Below, piece after piece: positions 9,801 to 24,000 of a DNA stretch of 64,000 nt; positions within the stretch are counted from its first letter, which is position 1; each line of letters begins with the position of its first letter. The position numbers were made by a program, and so were the translations under genes. This stretch comes from Sipunculus nudus (lineage: Eukaryota; Annelida; Sipuncula; Golfingiida; Sipunculidae), in the NCBI GenBank assembly GCA_026874595.1, contig CM049320.1, positions 11,373,964 through 11,437,963 on the forward strand. Direction: 5' to 3'. Below the pieces are notes generated by a model. The model was given only the letters and a program-made list of their open reading frames with translations. It ran no database searches and was not told where the DNA came from.

Positions 9801-12800
9801 AAATTTTGACCTCTCTAGCATAAAAACTGACAGAGTTAGAAGCTGAAAACTGCATATTTTCAAAATTGAAAGGTTTTACCCCAAAAATAGAGAAATCTGG
9901 CAATAGCGCACTTTGGCACCTATGCGCAAAAACAAGCCCATGGACCCTAGTTTAAGGTGCTGTGATGGAAATGGCCCAATGTTTAATAGTTCTGGAGGTA
10001 TAGCACCAAAACAAATTTTCATGTTTTTTCATCTGCAACGCCCCCTGGCGGCCATTTCCAAAATCTGAAAAACCCGTTTCGAGATATTCTTATGTTACAT
10101 AAAATATCACAGAATCAGTAAAATTGCTGCAAATTTGAAAAATATCACGAAATTCCATGATTACTCCCCAAAATTGCGTAACCATGGTAACAGCGAAATG
10201 AGGCAATTTTGCAGTGTTGGAAGTGGCCATGCAGTGGCAAATAAAACGGGCAACAGATTAGGTGCCTACGGCTATTTTTGACGAAGGTATGAAGAAAAAA
10301 CCGTTTTTGAGCTTTTTGGTGACCCTGACCTTGACCCTTGACCGATCATGACCAAAAACAATAGGCTCCGAGAAGAACCGATTATACACTCTATCTATAA
10401 GTTTCAGGACGATTGGTGCAAAATTGTGGCCTGTAGAGCGGGGACATACAGACAAACAAACAAACGGAACTGATCAACATACTTGTCGAAATCTCTGATT
10501 CCGGCAAGCAATAAACTATAACGCGACAGAAATGGCAAACCGGCCGGCAAAGAGTGCCTGTGGTCACTTATTTTATACGGCGAACGCTATAATTTTTGCA
10601 GTCACGGGAAAGCGTGTCTGTCTTTCATACTAAAACGCGTGCATGCATGCGTGATGGCATATGTATTTGTGCATGCGGGTTTTAATTTTTACAAAGTTGC
10701 TAAAATTTGTGGGGACCGTGTATGATTAAACAAAAGAGGTCATGGGCAGAAAGGCCATGAAACGCCTATTCATATGGTGTACAGTTTATGTACCTAACAT
10801 GTGTAGTTTTGGAGATATGGTTAAACAATGATAGTAGGTACGGGGTTGCAGTGCAGCGCCCCCTAGCGGAAATTTTCCAAAAACTGAACAATTGCTTTCG
10901 AGATATTAGTGTATGACGTAACATGTATCAGTTTCAAAAGGATGCCTGCATATCTGTGGCCTATAGGGCATGTCACCGTGAAATCGCGAAATCTCATTCG
11001 ACGAGAAACGGTGCGAGATTTTGCAAGATTTTTGGTTGGATCACCGAGAACTCACCAAGGGCTACAAGATGCAAAAATTTTGACCTCTCTAGCATAAAAA
11101 CTGACAGAGTTAGAAGCTGAAAACTGCATATTTTCAAAATTGAAAGGTTTTACCCCAAAAATAGAGAAATCTGGCAATAGCGCACTTTGGCACCTATGCG
11201 CAAAAACAAGCCCATGGACCCTAGTTTAAGGTGCTGTGATGGAAATGGCCCAATGTTTAATAGTTCTGGAGGTATAGCACCAAAACAAATTTTCATGTTT
11301 TTTCATCTGCAACGCCCCCTGGCGGCCATTTCCAAAATCTGAAAAACCCGTTTCGAGATATTCTTATGTTACATAAAATATCACAGAATCAGTAAAATTG
11401 CTGCAAATTTGAAAAATATCACGAAATTCCATGATTACTCCCCAAAATTGCGTAACCATGGTAACAGCGAAATGAGGCAATTTTGCAGTGTTGGAAGTGG
11501 CCATGCAGTGGCAAATAAAACGGGCAACAGATTAGGTGCCTACGGCTATTTTTGACGAAGGTATGAAGAAAAAACCGTTTTTGAGCTTTTTGGTGACCCT
11601 GACCTTGACCCTTGACCGATCATGACCAAAAACAATAGGCTCCGAGAAGAACCGATTATACACTCTATCTATAAGTTTCAGGACGATTGGTGCAAAATTG
11701 TGGCCTGTAGAGCGGGGACATACAGACAAACAAACAAACGGAACTGATCAACATACTTGTCGAAATCTCTGATTCCGGCAAGCAATAAACTATAACGCGA
11801 CAGAAATGGCAAACCGGCCGGCAAAGAGTGCCTGTGGTCACTTATTTTATACGGCGAACGCTATAATTTTTGCAGTCACGGGAAAGCGTGTCTGTCTTTC
11901 ATACTAAAACGCGTGCATGCATGCGTGATGGCATATGTATTTGTGCATGCGGGTTTTAATTTTTACAAAGTTGCTAAAATTTGTGGGGACCGTGTATGAT
12001 TAAACAAAAGAGGTCATGGGCAGAAAGGCCATGAAACGCCTATTCATATGGTGTACAGTTTATGTACCTAACATGTGTAGTTTTGGAGATATGGTTAAAC
12101 AATGATAGTAGGTACGGGGTTGCAGTGCAGCGCCCCCTAGCGGAAATTTTCCAAAAACTGAACAATTGCTTTCGAGATATTAGTGTATGACGTAACATGT
12201 ATCAGTTTCAAAAGGATGCCTGCATATCTGTGGCCTATAGGGCATGTCACCGTGAAATCGCGAAATCTCATTCGACGAGAAACGGTGCGAGATTTTGCAA
12301 GATTTTTGGTTGGATCACCGAGAACTCACCAAGGGCTACAAGATGCAAAAATTTTGACCTCTCTAGCATAAAAACTGACAGAGTTAGAAGCTGAAAACTG
12401 CATATTTTCAAAATTGAAAGGTTTTACCCCAAAAATAGAGAAATCTGGCAATAGCGCACTTTGGCACCTATGCGCAAAAACAAGCCCATGGACCCTAGTT
12501 TAAGGTGCTGTGATGGAAATGGCCCAATGTTTAATAGTTCTGGAGGTATAGCACCAAAACAAATTTTCATGTTTTTTCATCTGCAACGCCCCCTGGCGGC
12601 CATTTCCAAAATCTGAAAAACCCGTTTCGAGATATTCTTATGTTACATAAAATATCACAGAATCAGTAAAATTGCTGCAAATTTGAAAAATATCACGAAA
12701 TTCCATGATTACTCCCCAAAATTGCGTAACCATGGTAACAGCGAAATGAGGCAATTTTGCAGTGTTGGAAGTGGCCATGCAGTGGCAAATAAAACGGGCA

Positions 12801-15800
12801 ACAGATTAGGTGCCTACGGCTATTTTTGACGAAGGTATGAAGAAAAAACCGTTTTTGAGCTTTTTGGTGACCCTGACCTTGACCCTTGACCGATCATGAC
12901 CAAAAACAATAGGCTCCGAGAAGAACCGATTATACACTCTATCTATAAGTTTCAGGACGATTGGTGCAAAATTGTGGCCTGTAGAGCGGGGACATACAGA
13001 CAAACAAACAAACGGAACTGATCAACATACTTGTCGAAATCTCTGATTCCGGCAAGCAATAAACTATAACGCGACAGAAATGGCAAACCGGCCGGCAAAG
13101 AGTGCCTGTGGTCACTTATTTTATACGGCGAACGCTATAATTTTTGCAGTCACGGGAAAGCGTGTCTGTCTTTCATACTAAAACGCGTGCATGCATGCGT
13201 GATGGCATATGTATTTGTGCATGCGGGTTTTAATTTTTACAAAGTTGCTAAAATTTGTGGGGACCGTGTATGATTAAACAAAAGAGGTCATGGGCAGAAA
13301 GGCCATGAAACGCCTATTCATATGGTGTACAGTTTATGTACCTAACATGTGTAGTTTTGGAGATATGGTTAAACAATGATAGTAGGTACGGGGTTGCAGT
13401 GCAGCGCCCCCTAGCGGAAATTTTCCAAAAACTGAACAATTGCTTTCGAGATATTAGTGTATGACGTAACATGTATCAGTTTCAAAAGGATGCCTGCATA
13501 TCTGTGGCCTATAGGGCATGTCACCGTGAAATCGCGAAATCTCATTCGACGAGAAACGGTGCGAGATTTTGCAAGATTTTTGGTTGGATCACCGAGAACT
13601 CACCAAGGGCTACAAGATGCAAAAATTTTGACCTCTCTAGCATAAAAACTGACAGAGTTAGAAGCTGAAAACTGCATATTTTCAAAATTGAAAGGTTTTA
13701 CCCCAAAAATAGAGAAATCTGGCAATAGCGCACTTTGGCACCTATGCGCAAAAACAAGCCCATGGACCCTAGTTTAAGGTGCTGTGATGGAAATGGCCCA
13801 ATGTTTAATAGTTCTGGAGGTATAGCACCAAAACAAATTTTCATGTTTTTTCATCTGCAACGCCCCCTGGCGGCCATTTCCAAAATCTGAAAAACCCGTT
13901 TCGAGATATTCTTATGTTACATAAAATATCACAGAATCAGTAAAATTGCTGCAAATTTGAAAAATATCACGAAATTCCATGATTACTCCCCAAAATTGCG
14001 TAACCATGGTAACAGCGAAATGAGGCAATTTTGCAGTGTTGGAAGTGGCCATGCAGTGGCAAATAAAACGGGCAACAGATTAGGTGCCTACGGCTATTTT
14101 TGACGAAGGTATGAAGAAAAAACCGTTTTTGAGCTTTTTGGTGACCCTGACCTTGACCCTTGACCGATCATGACCAAAAACAATAGGCTCCGAGAAGAAC
14201 CGATTATACACTCTATCTATAAGTTTCAGGACGATTGGTGCAAAATTGTGGCCTGTAGAGCGGGGACATACAGACAAACAAACAAACGGAACTGATCAAC
14301 ATACTTGTCGAAATCTCTGATTCCGGCAAGCAATAAACTATAACGCGACAGAAATGGCAAACCGGCCGGCAAAGAGTGCCTGTGGTCACTTATTTTATAC
14401 GGCGAACGCTATAATTTTTGCAGTCACGGGAAAGCGTGTCTGTCTTTCATACTAAAACGCGTGCATGCATGCGTGATGGCATATGTATTTGTGCATGCGG
14501 GTTTTAATTTTTACAAAGTTGCTAAAATTTGTGGGGACCGTGTATGATTAAACAAAAGAGGTCATGGGCAGAAAGGCCATGAAACGCCTATTCATATGGT
14601 GTACAGTTTATGTACCTAACATGTGTAGTTTTGGAGATATGGTTAAACAATGATAGTAGGTACGGGGTTGCAGTGCAGCGCCCCCTAGCGGAAATTTTCC
14701 AAAAACTGAACAATTGCTTTCGAGATATTAGTGTATGACGTAACATGTATCAGTTTCAAAAGGATGCCTGCATATCTGTGGCCTATAGGGCATGTCACCG
14801 TGAAATCGCGAAATCTCATTCGACGAGAAACGGTGCGAGATTTTGCAAGATTTTTGGTTGGATCACCGAGAACTCACCAAGGGCTACAAGATGCAAAAAT
14901 TTTGACCTCTCTAGCATAAAAACTGACAGAGTTAGAAGCTGAAAACTGCATATTTTCAAAATTGAAAGGTTTTACCCCAAAAATAGAGAAATCTGGCAAT
15001 AGCGCACTTTGGCACCTATGCGCAAAAACAAGCCCATGGACCCTAGTTTAAGGTGCTGTGATGGAAATGGCCCAATGTTTAATAGTTCTGGAGGTATAGC
15101 ACCAAAACAAATTTTCATGTTTTTTCATCTGCAACGCCCCCTGGCGGCCATTTCCAAAATCTGAAAAACCCGTTTCGAGATATTCTTATGTTACATAAAA
15201 TATCACAGAATCAGTAAAATTGCTGCAAATTTGAAAAATATCACGAAATTCCATGATTACTCCCCAAAATTGCGTAACCATGGTAACAGCGAAATGAGGC
15301 AATTTTGCAGTGTTGGAAGTGGCCATGCAGTGGCAAATAAAACGGGCAACAGATTAGGTGCCTACGGCTATTTTTGACGAAGGTATGAAGAAAAAACCGT
15401 TTTTGAGCTTTTTGGTGACCCTGACCTTGACCCTTGACCGATCATGACCAAAAACAATAGGCTCCGAGAAGAACCGATTATACACTCTATCTATAAGTTT
15501 CAGGACGATTGGTGCAAAATTGTGGCCTGTAGAGCGGGGACATACAGACAAACAAACAAACGGAACTGATCAACATACTTGTCGAAATCTCTGATTCCGG
15601 CAAGCAATAAACTATAACGCGACAGAAATGGCAAACCGGCCGGCAAAGAGTGCCTGTGGTCACTTATTTTATACGGCGAACGCTATAATTTTTGCAGTCA
15701 CGGGAAAGCGTGTCTGTCTTTCATACTAAAACGCGTGCATGCATGCGTGATGGCATATGTATTTGTGCATGCGGGTTTTAATTTTTACAAAGTTGCTAAA

Positions 15801-17524
15801 ATTTGTGGGGACCGTGTATGATTAAACAAAAGAGGTCATGGGCAGAAAGGCCATGAAACGCCTATTCATATGGTGTACAGTTTATGTACCTAACATGTGT
15901 AGTTTTGGAGATATGGTTAAACAATGATAGTAGGTACGGGGTTGCAGTGCAGCGCCCCCTAGCGGAAATTTTCCAAAAACTGAACAATTGCTTTCGAGAT
16001 ATTAGTGTATGACGTAACATGTATCAGTTTCAAAAGGATGCCTGCATATCTGTGGCCTATAGGGCATGTCACCGTGAAATCGCGAAATCTCATTCGACGA
16101 GAAACGGTGCGAGATTTTGCAAGATTTTTGGTTGGATCACCGAGAACTCACCAAGGGCTACAAGATGCAAAAATTTTGACCTCTCTAGCATAAAAACTGA
16201 CAGAGTTAGAAGCTGAAAACTGCATATTTTCAAAATTGAAAGGTTTTACCCCAAAAATAGAGAAATCTGGCAATAGCGCACTTTGGCACCTATGCGCAAA
16301 AACAAGCCCATGGACCCTAGTTTAAGGTGCTGTGATGGAAATGGCCCAATGTTTAATAGTTCTGGAGGTATAGCACCAAAACAAATTTTCATGTTTTTTC
16401 ATCTGCAACGCCCCCTGGCGGCCATTTCCAAAATCTGAAAAACCCGTTTCGAGATATTCTTATGTTACATAAAATATCACAGAATCAGTAAAATTGCTGC
16501 AAATTTGAAAAATATCACGAAATTCCATGATTACTCCCCAAAATTGCGTAACCATGGTAACAGCGAAATGAGGCAATTTTGCAGTGTTGGAAGTGGCCAT
16601 GCGAGTGGCAAATAAAACGGGCAACAGATTAGGTGCCTACGGCTATTTTTGACGAAGGTATGAAGAAAAAACCGTTTTTGAGCTTTTTGGTGACCCTGAC
16701 CTTGACCCTTGACCGATCATGACCAAAAACAATAGGCTCCGAGAAGAACCGATTATACACTCTATCTATAAGTTTCAGGACGATTGGTGCAAAATTGTGG
16801 CCTGTAGAGCGGGGACATACAGACAAACAAACAAACGGAACTGATCAACATACTTGTCGAAATCTCTGATTCCGGCAAGCAATAAACTATAACGCGACAG
16901 AAATGGCAAACCGGCCGGCAAAGAGTGCCTGTGGTCACTTATTTTATACGGCGAACGCTATAATTTTTGCAGTCACGGGAAAGCGTGTCTGTCTTTCATA
17001 CTAAAACGCGTGCATGCATGCGTGATGGCATATGTATTTGTGCATGCGGGTTTTAATTTTTACAAAGTTGCTAAAATTTGTGGGGACCGTGTATGATTAA
17101 ACAAAAGAGGTCATGGGCAGAAAGGCCATGAAACGCCTATTCATATGGTGTACAGTTTATGTACCTAACATGTGTAGTTTTGGAGATATGGTTAAACAAT
17201 GATAGTAGGTACGGGGTTGCAGTGCAGCGCCCCCTAGCGGAAATTTTCCAAAAACTGAACAATTGCTTTCGAGATATTAGTGTATGACGTAACATGTATC
17301 AGTTTCAAAAGGATGCCTGCATATCTGTGGCCTATAGGGCATGTCACCGTGAAATCGCGAAATCTCATTCGACGAGAAACGGTGCGAGATTTTGCAAGAT
17401 TTTTGGTTGGATCACCGAGAACTCACCAAGGGCTACAAGATGCAAAAATTTTGACCTCTCTAGCATAAAAACTGACAGAGTTAGAAGCTGAAAACTGCAT
17501 ATTTTCAAAATTGAAAGGTTTTAC

Positions 17525-18024
17525 NNNNNNNNNNNNNNNNNNNNNNNNNNNNNNNNNNNNNNNNNNNNNNNNNNNNNNNNNNNNNNNNNNNNNNNNNNNN
17601 NNNNNNNNNNNNNNNNNNNNNNNNNNNNNNNNNNNNNNNNNNNNNNNNNNNNNNNNNNNNNNNNNNNNNNNNNNNNNNNNNNNNNNNNNNNNNNNNNNNN
17701 NNNNNNNNNNNNNNNNNNNNNNNNNNNNNNNNNNNNNNNNNNNNNNNNNNNNNNNNNNNNNNNNNNNNNNNNNNNNNNNNNNNNNNNNNNNNNNNNNNNN
17801 NNNNNNNNNNNNNNNNNNNNNNNNNNNNNNNNNNNNNNNNNNNNNNNNNNNNNNNNNNNNNNNNNNNNNNNNNNNNNNNNNNNNNNNNNNNNNNNNNNNN
17901 NNNNNNNNNNNNNNNNNNNNNNNNNNNNNNNNNNNNNNNNNNNNNNNNNNNNNNNNNNNNNNNNNNNNNNNNNNNNNNNNNNNNNNNNNNNNNNNNNNNN
18001 NNNNNNNNNNNNNNNNNNNNNNNN
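17525..18024. other. 500-N assembly gap inside the array
   Basis: Exactly 500 N, the usual placeholder for unknown length. The 137 bases left of the gap (17388-17524) are the same as the first 137 right of it (18025-18161). The real distance is therefore either an unmerged overlap of 137 bp, or 1137 bp plus a multiple of 1274. Open frames running through the N are meaningless. Confidence 0.97.
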
Positions 18025-21000
18025 GATTTTGCAAGATTTTTGGTTGGATCACCGAGAACTCACCAAGGGCTACAAGATGCAAAAATTTTGACCTCTCTAG
18101 CATAAAAACTGACAGAGTTAGAAGCTGAAAACTGCATATTTTCAAAATTGAAAGGTTTTACCCCAAAAATAGAGAAATCTGGCAATAGCGCACTTTGGCA
18201 CCTATGCGCAAAAACAAGCCCATGGACCCTAGTTTAAGGTGCTGTGATGGAAATGGCCCAATGTTTAATAGTTCTGGAGGTATAGCACCAAAACAAATTT
18301 TCATGTTTTTTCATCTGCAACGCCCCCTGGCGGCCATTTCCAAAATCTGAAAAACCCGTTTCGAGATATTCTTATGTTACATAAAATATCACAGAATCAG
18401 TAAAATTGCTGCAAATTTGAAAAATATCACGAAATTCCATGATTACTCCCCAAAATTGCGTAACCATGGTAACAGCGAAATGAGGCAATTTTGCAGTGTT
18501 GGAAGTGGCCATGCAGTGGCAAATAAAACGGGCAACAGATTAGGTGCCTACGGCTATTTTTGACGAAGGTATGAAGAAAAAACCGTTTTTGAGCTTTTTG
18601 GTGACCCTGACCTTGACCCTTGACCGATCATGACCAAAAACAATAGGCTCCGAGAAGAACCGATTATACACTCTATCTATAAGTTTCAGGACGATTGGTG
18701 CAAAATTGTGGCCTGTAGAGCGGGGACATACAGACAACAAACAAACGGAACTGATCAACATACTTGTCGAAATCTCTGATTCCGGCAAGCAATAAACTAT
18801 AACGCGACAGAAATGGCAAACCGGCCGGCAAAGAGTGCCTGTGGTCACTTATTTTATACGGCGAACGCTATAATTTTTGCAGTCACGGGAAAGCGTGTCT
18901 GTCTTTCATACTAAAACGCGTGCATGCATGCGTGATGGCATATGTATTTGTGCATGCGGGTTTTAATTTTTACAAAGTTGCTAAAATTTGTGGGGACCGT
19001 GTATGATTAAACAAAAGAGGGTCATGGGCAGAAAGGCCATGAAACGCCTATTCATATGGTGTACAGTTTATGTACCTAACATGTGTAGTTTTGGAGATAT
19101 GGTTAAACAATGATAGTAGGTACGGGGTTGCAGTGCAGCGCCCCCTAGCGGAAATTTTCCAAAAACTGAACAATTGCTTTCGAGATATTAGTGTATGACG
19201 TAACATGTATCAGTTTCAAAAGGATGCCTGCATATCTGTGGCCTATAGGGCATGTCACCGTGAAATCGCGAAATCTCATTCGACGAGAAACGGTGCGAGA
19301 TTTTGCAAGATTTTTGGTTGGATCACCGAGAACTCACCAAGGGCTACAAGATGCAAAAATTTTGACCTCTCTAGCATAAAAACTGACAGAGTTAGAAGCT
19401 GAAAACTGCATATTTTCAAAATTGAAAGGTTTTACCCCAAAAATAGAGAAATCTGGCAATAGCGCACTTTGGCACCTATGCGCAAAAACAAGCCCATGGA
19501 CCCTAGTTTAAGGTGCTGTGATGGAAATGGCCCAATGTTTAATAGTTCTGGAGGTATAGCACCAAAACAAATTTTCATGTTTTTTCATCTGCAACGCCCC
19601 CTGGCGGCCATTTCCAAAATCTGAAAAACCCGTTTCGAGATATTCTTATGTTACATAAAATATCACAGAATCAGTAAAATTGCTGCAAATTTGAAAAATA
19701 TCACGAAATTCCATGATTACTCCCCAAAATTGCGTAACCATGGTAACAGCGAAATGAGGCAATTTTGCAGTGTTGGAAGTGGCCATGCAGTGGCAAATAA
19801 AACGGGCAACAGATTAGGTGCCTACGGCTATTTTTGACGAAGGTATGAAGAAAAAACCGTTTTTGAGCTTTTTGGTGACCCTGACCTTGACCCTTGACCG
19901 ATCATGACCAAAACAATAGGCTCCGAGAAGAACCGATTATACACTCTATCTATAAGTTTCAGGACGATTGGTGCAAAATTGTGGCCTGTAGAGCGGGGAC
20001 ATACAGACAAACAAACAAACGGAACTGATCAACATACTTGTCGAAATCTCTGATTCCGGCAAGCAATAAACTATAACGCGACAGAAATGGCAAACCGGCC
20101 GGCAAAGAGTGCCTGTGGTCACTTATTTTATACGGCGAACGCTATAATTTTTGCAGTCACGGGAAAGCGTTGTCTGTCTTTCATACTAAAACGCGTGCAT
20201 GCATGCGTGATGGCATATGTATTTGTGCATGCGGGTTTTAATTTTTACAAAGTTGCTAAAATTTGTGGGGACCGTGTATGATTAAACAAAAGAGGTCATG
20301 GGCAGAAAGGCCATGAAACGCCTATTCATATGGTGTACAGTTTATGTACCTAACATGTGTAGTTTTGGAGATATGGTTAAACAATGATAGTAGGTACGGG
20401 GTTGCAGTGCAGCGCCCCCTAGCGGAAATTTTCCAAAAACTGAACAATTGCTTTCGAGATATTAGTGTATGACGTAACATGTATCAGTTTCAAAAGGATG
20501 CCTGCATATCTGTGGCCTATAGGGCATGTCACCGTGAAATCGCGAAATCTCATTCGACGAGAAACGGTGCGAGATTTTGCAAGATTTTTGGTTGGATCAC
20601 CGAGAACTCACCAAGGGCTACAAGATGCAAAAATTTTGACCTCTCTAGCATAAAAACTGACAGAGTTAGAAGCTGAAAACTGCATATTTTCAAAATTGAA
20701 AGGTTTTTACCCCAAAAATAGAGAAATCTGGCAATAGCGCACTTTGGCACCTATGCGCAAAAACAAGCCCATGGACCCTAGTTTAAGGTGCTGTGATGGA
20801 AATGGCCCAATGTTTAATAGTTCTGGAGGTATAGCACCAAAACAAATTTTCATGTTTTTTCATCTGCAACGCCCCCTGGCGGCCATTTCCAAAATCTGAA
20901 AAACCCGTTTCGAGATATTCTTATGTTACATAAAATATCACAGAATCAGTAAAATTGCTGCAAATTTGAAAAATATCACGAAATTCCATGATTACTCCCC

Positions 21001-24000
21001 AAAATTGCGTAACCATGGTAACAGCGAAATGAGGCAATTTTGCAGTGTTGGAAGTGGCCATGCAGTGGCAAATAAAACGGGGCAACAGATTAGGTGCCTA
21101 CGGCTATTTTTGACGAAGGTATGAAGAAAAAACCGTTTTTGAGCTTTTTGGTGACCCTGACCTTGACCCTTGACCGATCATGACCAAAAACAATAGGCTC
21201 CGAGAAGAACCGATTATACACTCTATCTATAAGTTTCAGGACGATTGGTGCAAAATTGTGGCCTGTAGAGCGGGGACATACAGACAAACAAACAAACGGA
21301 ACTGATCAACATACTTGTCGAAATCTCTGATTCCGGCAAGCAATAAACTATAACGCGACAGAAATGGCAAACGGCCGGCAAAGAGTGCCTGTGGTCACTT
21401 ATTTTATACGGCGAACGCTATAATTTTTGCAGTCACGGGAAAGCGTGTCTGTCTTTCATACTAAAACGCGTGCATGCATGCGTGATGGCATATGTATTTG
21501 TGCATGCGGGTTTTAATTTTTACAAAGTTGCTAAAATTTGTGGGGACCGTGTATGATTAAACAAAAGAGGTCATGGGCAGAAAGGCCATGAAACGCCTAT
21601 TCATATGGTGTACAGTTTATGTACCTAACATGTGTAGTTTTGGAGATATGGTTAAACAATGATAGTAGGTACGGGGTTGCAGTGCAGCGCCCCCTAGCGG
21701 AAATTTTCCAAAAACTGAACAATTGCTTTCGAGATATTAGTGTATGACGTAACATGTATCAGTTTCAAAAGGATGCCTGCATATCTGTGGCCTATAGGGC
21801 ATGTCACCGTGAAATCGCGAAATCTCATTCGACGAGAAACGGTGCGAGATTTTGCAAGATTTTTGGTTGGATCACCGAGAACTCACCAAGGGCTACAAGA
21901 TGCAAAAATTTTGACCTCTCTAGCATAAAAACTGACAGAGTTAGAAGCTGAAAACTGCATATTTTCAAAATTGAAAGGTTTTACCCCAAAAATAGAGAAA
22001 TCTGGCAATAGCGCACTTTGGCACCTATGCGCAAAAACAAGCCCATGGACCCTAGTTTAAGGTGCTGTGATGGAAATGGCCCAATGTTTAATAGTTCTGG
22101 AGGTATAGCACCAAAACAAATTTTCATGTTTTTTCATCTGCAACGCCCCCTGGCGGCCATTTCCAAAATCTGAAAAACCCGTTTCGAGATATTCTTATGT
22201 TACATAAAATATCACAGAATCAGTAAAATTGCTGCAAATTTGAAAAATATCACGAAATTCCATGATTACTCCCCAAAATTGCGTAACCATGGTAACAGCG
22301 AAATGAGGCAATTTTGCAGTGTTGGAAGTGGCCATGCAGTGGCAAATAAAACGGGCAACAGATTAGGTGCCTACGGCTATTTTTGACGAAGGTATGAAGA
22401 AAAAACCGTTTTTGAGCTTTTTGGTGACCCTGACCTTGACCCTTGACCGATCATGACCAAAAACAATAGGCTCCGAGAAGAACCGATTATACACTCTATC
22501 TATAAGTTTCAGGACGATTGGTGCAAAATTGTGGCCTGTAGAGCGGGGACATACAGACAAACAAACAAACGGAACTGATCAACATACTTGTCGAAATCTC
22601 TGATTCCGGCAAGCAATAAACTATAACGCGACAGAAATGGCAAACCGGCCGGCAAAGAGTGCCTGTGGTCACTTATTTTATACGGCGAACGCTATAATTT
22701 TTGCAGTCACGGGAAAGCGTGTCTGTCTTTCATACTAAAACGCGTGCATGCATGCGTGATGGCATATGTATTTGTGCATGCGGGTTTTAATTTTTACAAA
22801 GTTGCTAAAATTTGTGGGGACCGTGTATGATTAAACAAAAGAGGTCATGGGCAGAAAGGCCATGAAACGCCTATTCATATGGTGTACAGTTTATGTACCT
22901 AACATGTGTAGTTTTGGAGATATGGTTAAACAATGATAGTAGGTACGGGGTTGCAGTGCAGCGCCCCCTAGCGGAAATTTTCCAAAAACTGAACAATTGC
23001 TTTCGAGATATTAGTGTATGACGTAACATGTATCAGTTTCAAAAGGATGCCTGCATATCTGTGGCCTATAGGGCATGTCACCGTGAAATCGCGAAATCTC
23101 ATTCGACGAGAAACGGTGCGAGATTTTGCAAGATTTTTGGTTGGATCACCGAGAACTCACCAAGGGCTACAAGATGCAAAAATTTTGACCTCTCTAGCAT
23201 AAAAACTGACAGAGTTAGAAGCTGAAAACTGCATATTTTCAAAATTGAAAGGTTTTACCCCAAAAATAGAGAAATCTGGCAATAGCGCACTTTGGCACCT
23301 ATGCGCAAAAACAAGCCCATGGACCCTAGTTTAAGGTGCTGTGATGGAAATGGCCCAATGTTTAATAGTTCTGGAGGTATAGCACCAAAACAAATTTTCA
23401 TGTTTTTTCATCTGCAACGCCCCCTGGCGGCCATTTCCAAAATCTGAAAAACCCGTTTCGAGATATTCTTATGTTACATAAAATATCACAGAATCAGTAA
23501 AATTGCTGCAAATTTGAAAAATATCACGAAATTCCATGATTACTCCCCAAAATTGCGTAACCATGGTAACAGCGAAATGAGGCAATTTTGCAGTGTTGGA
23601 AGTGGCCATGCAGTGGCAAATAAAACGGGCAACAGATTAGGTGCCTACGGCTATTTTTGACGAAGGTATGAAGAAAAAACCGTTTTTGAGCTTTTTGGTG
23701 ACCCTGACCTTGACCCTTGACCGATCATGACCAAAAACAATAGGCTCCGAGAAGAACCGATTATACACTCTATCTATAAGTTTCAGGACGATTGGTGCAA
23801 AATTGTGGCCTGTAGAGCGGGGACATACAGACAAACAAACAAACGGAACTGATCAACATACTTGTCGAAATCTCTGATTCCGGCAAGCAATAAACTATAA
23901 CGCGACAGAAATGGCAAACCGGCCGGCAAAGAGTGCCTGTGGTCACTTATTTTATACGGCGAACGCTATAATTTTTGCAGTCACGGGAAAGCGTGTCTGT

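Noticed and set aside
17423-18145. Long open frames spanning the N gap
   Set aside because: They consist of unknown bases; the flanking parts are repeat DNA.
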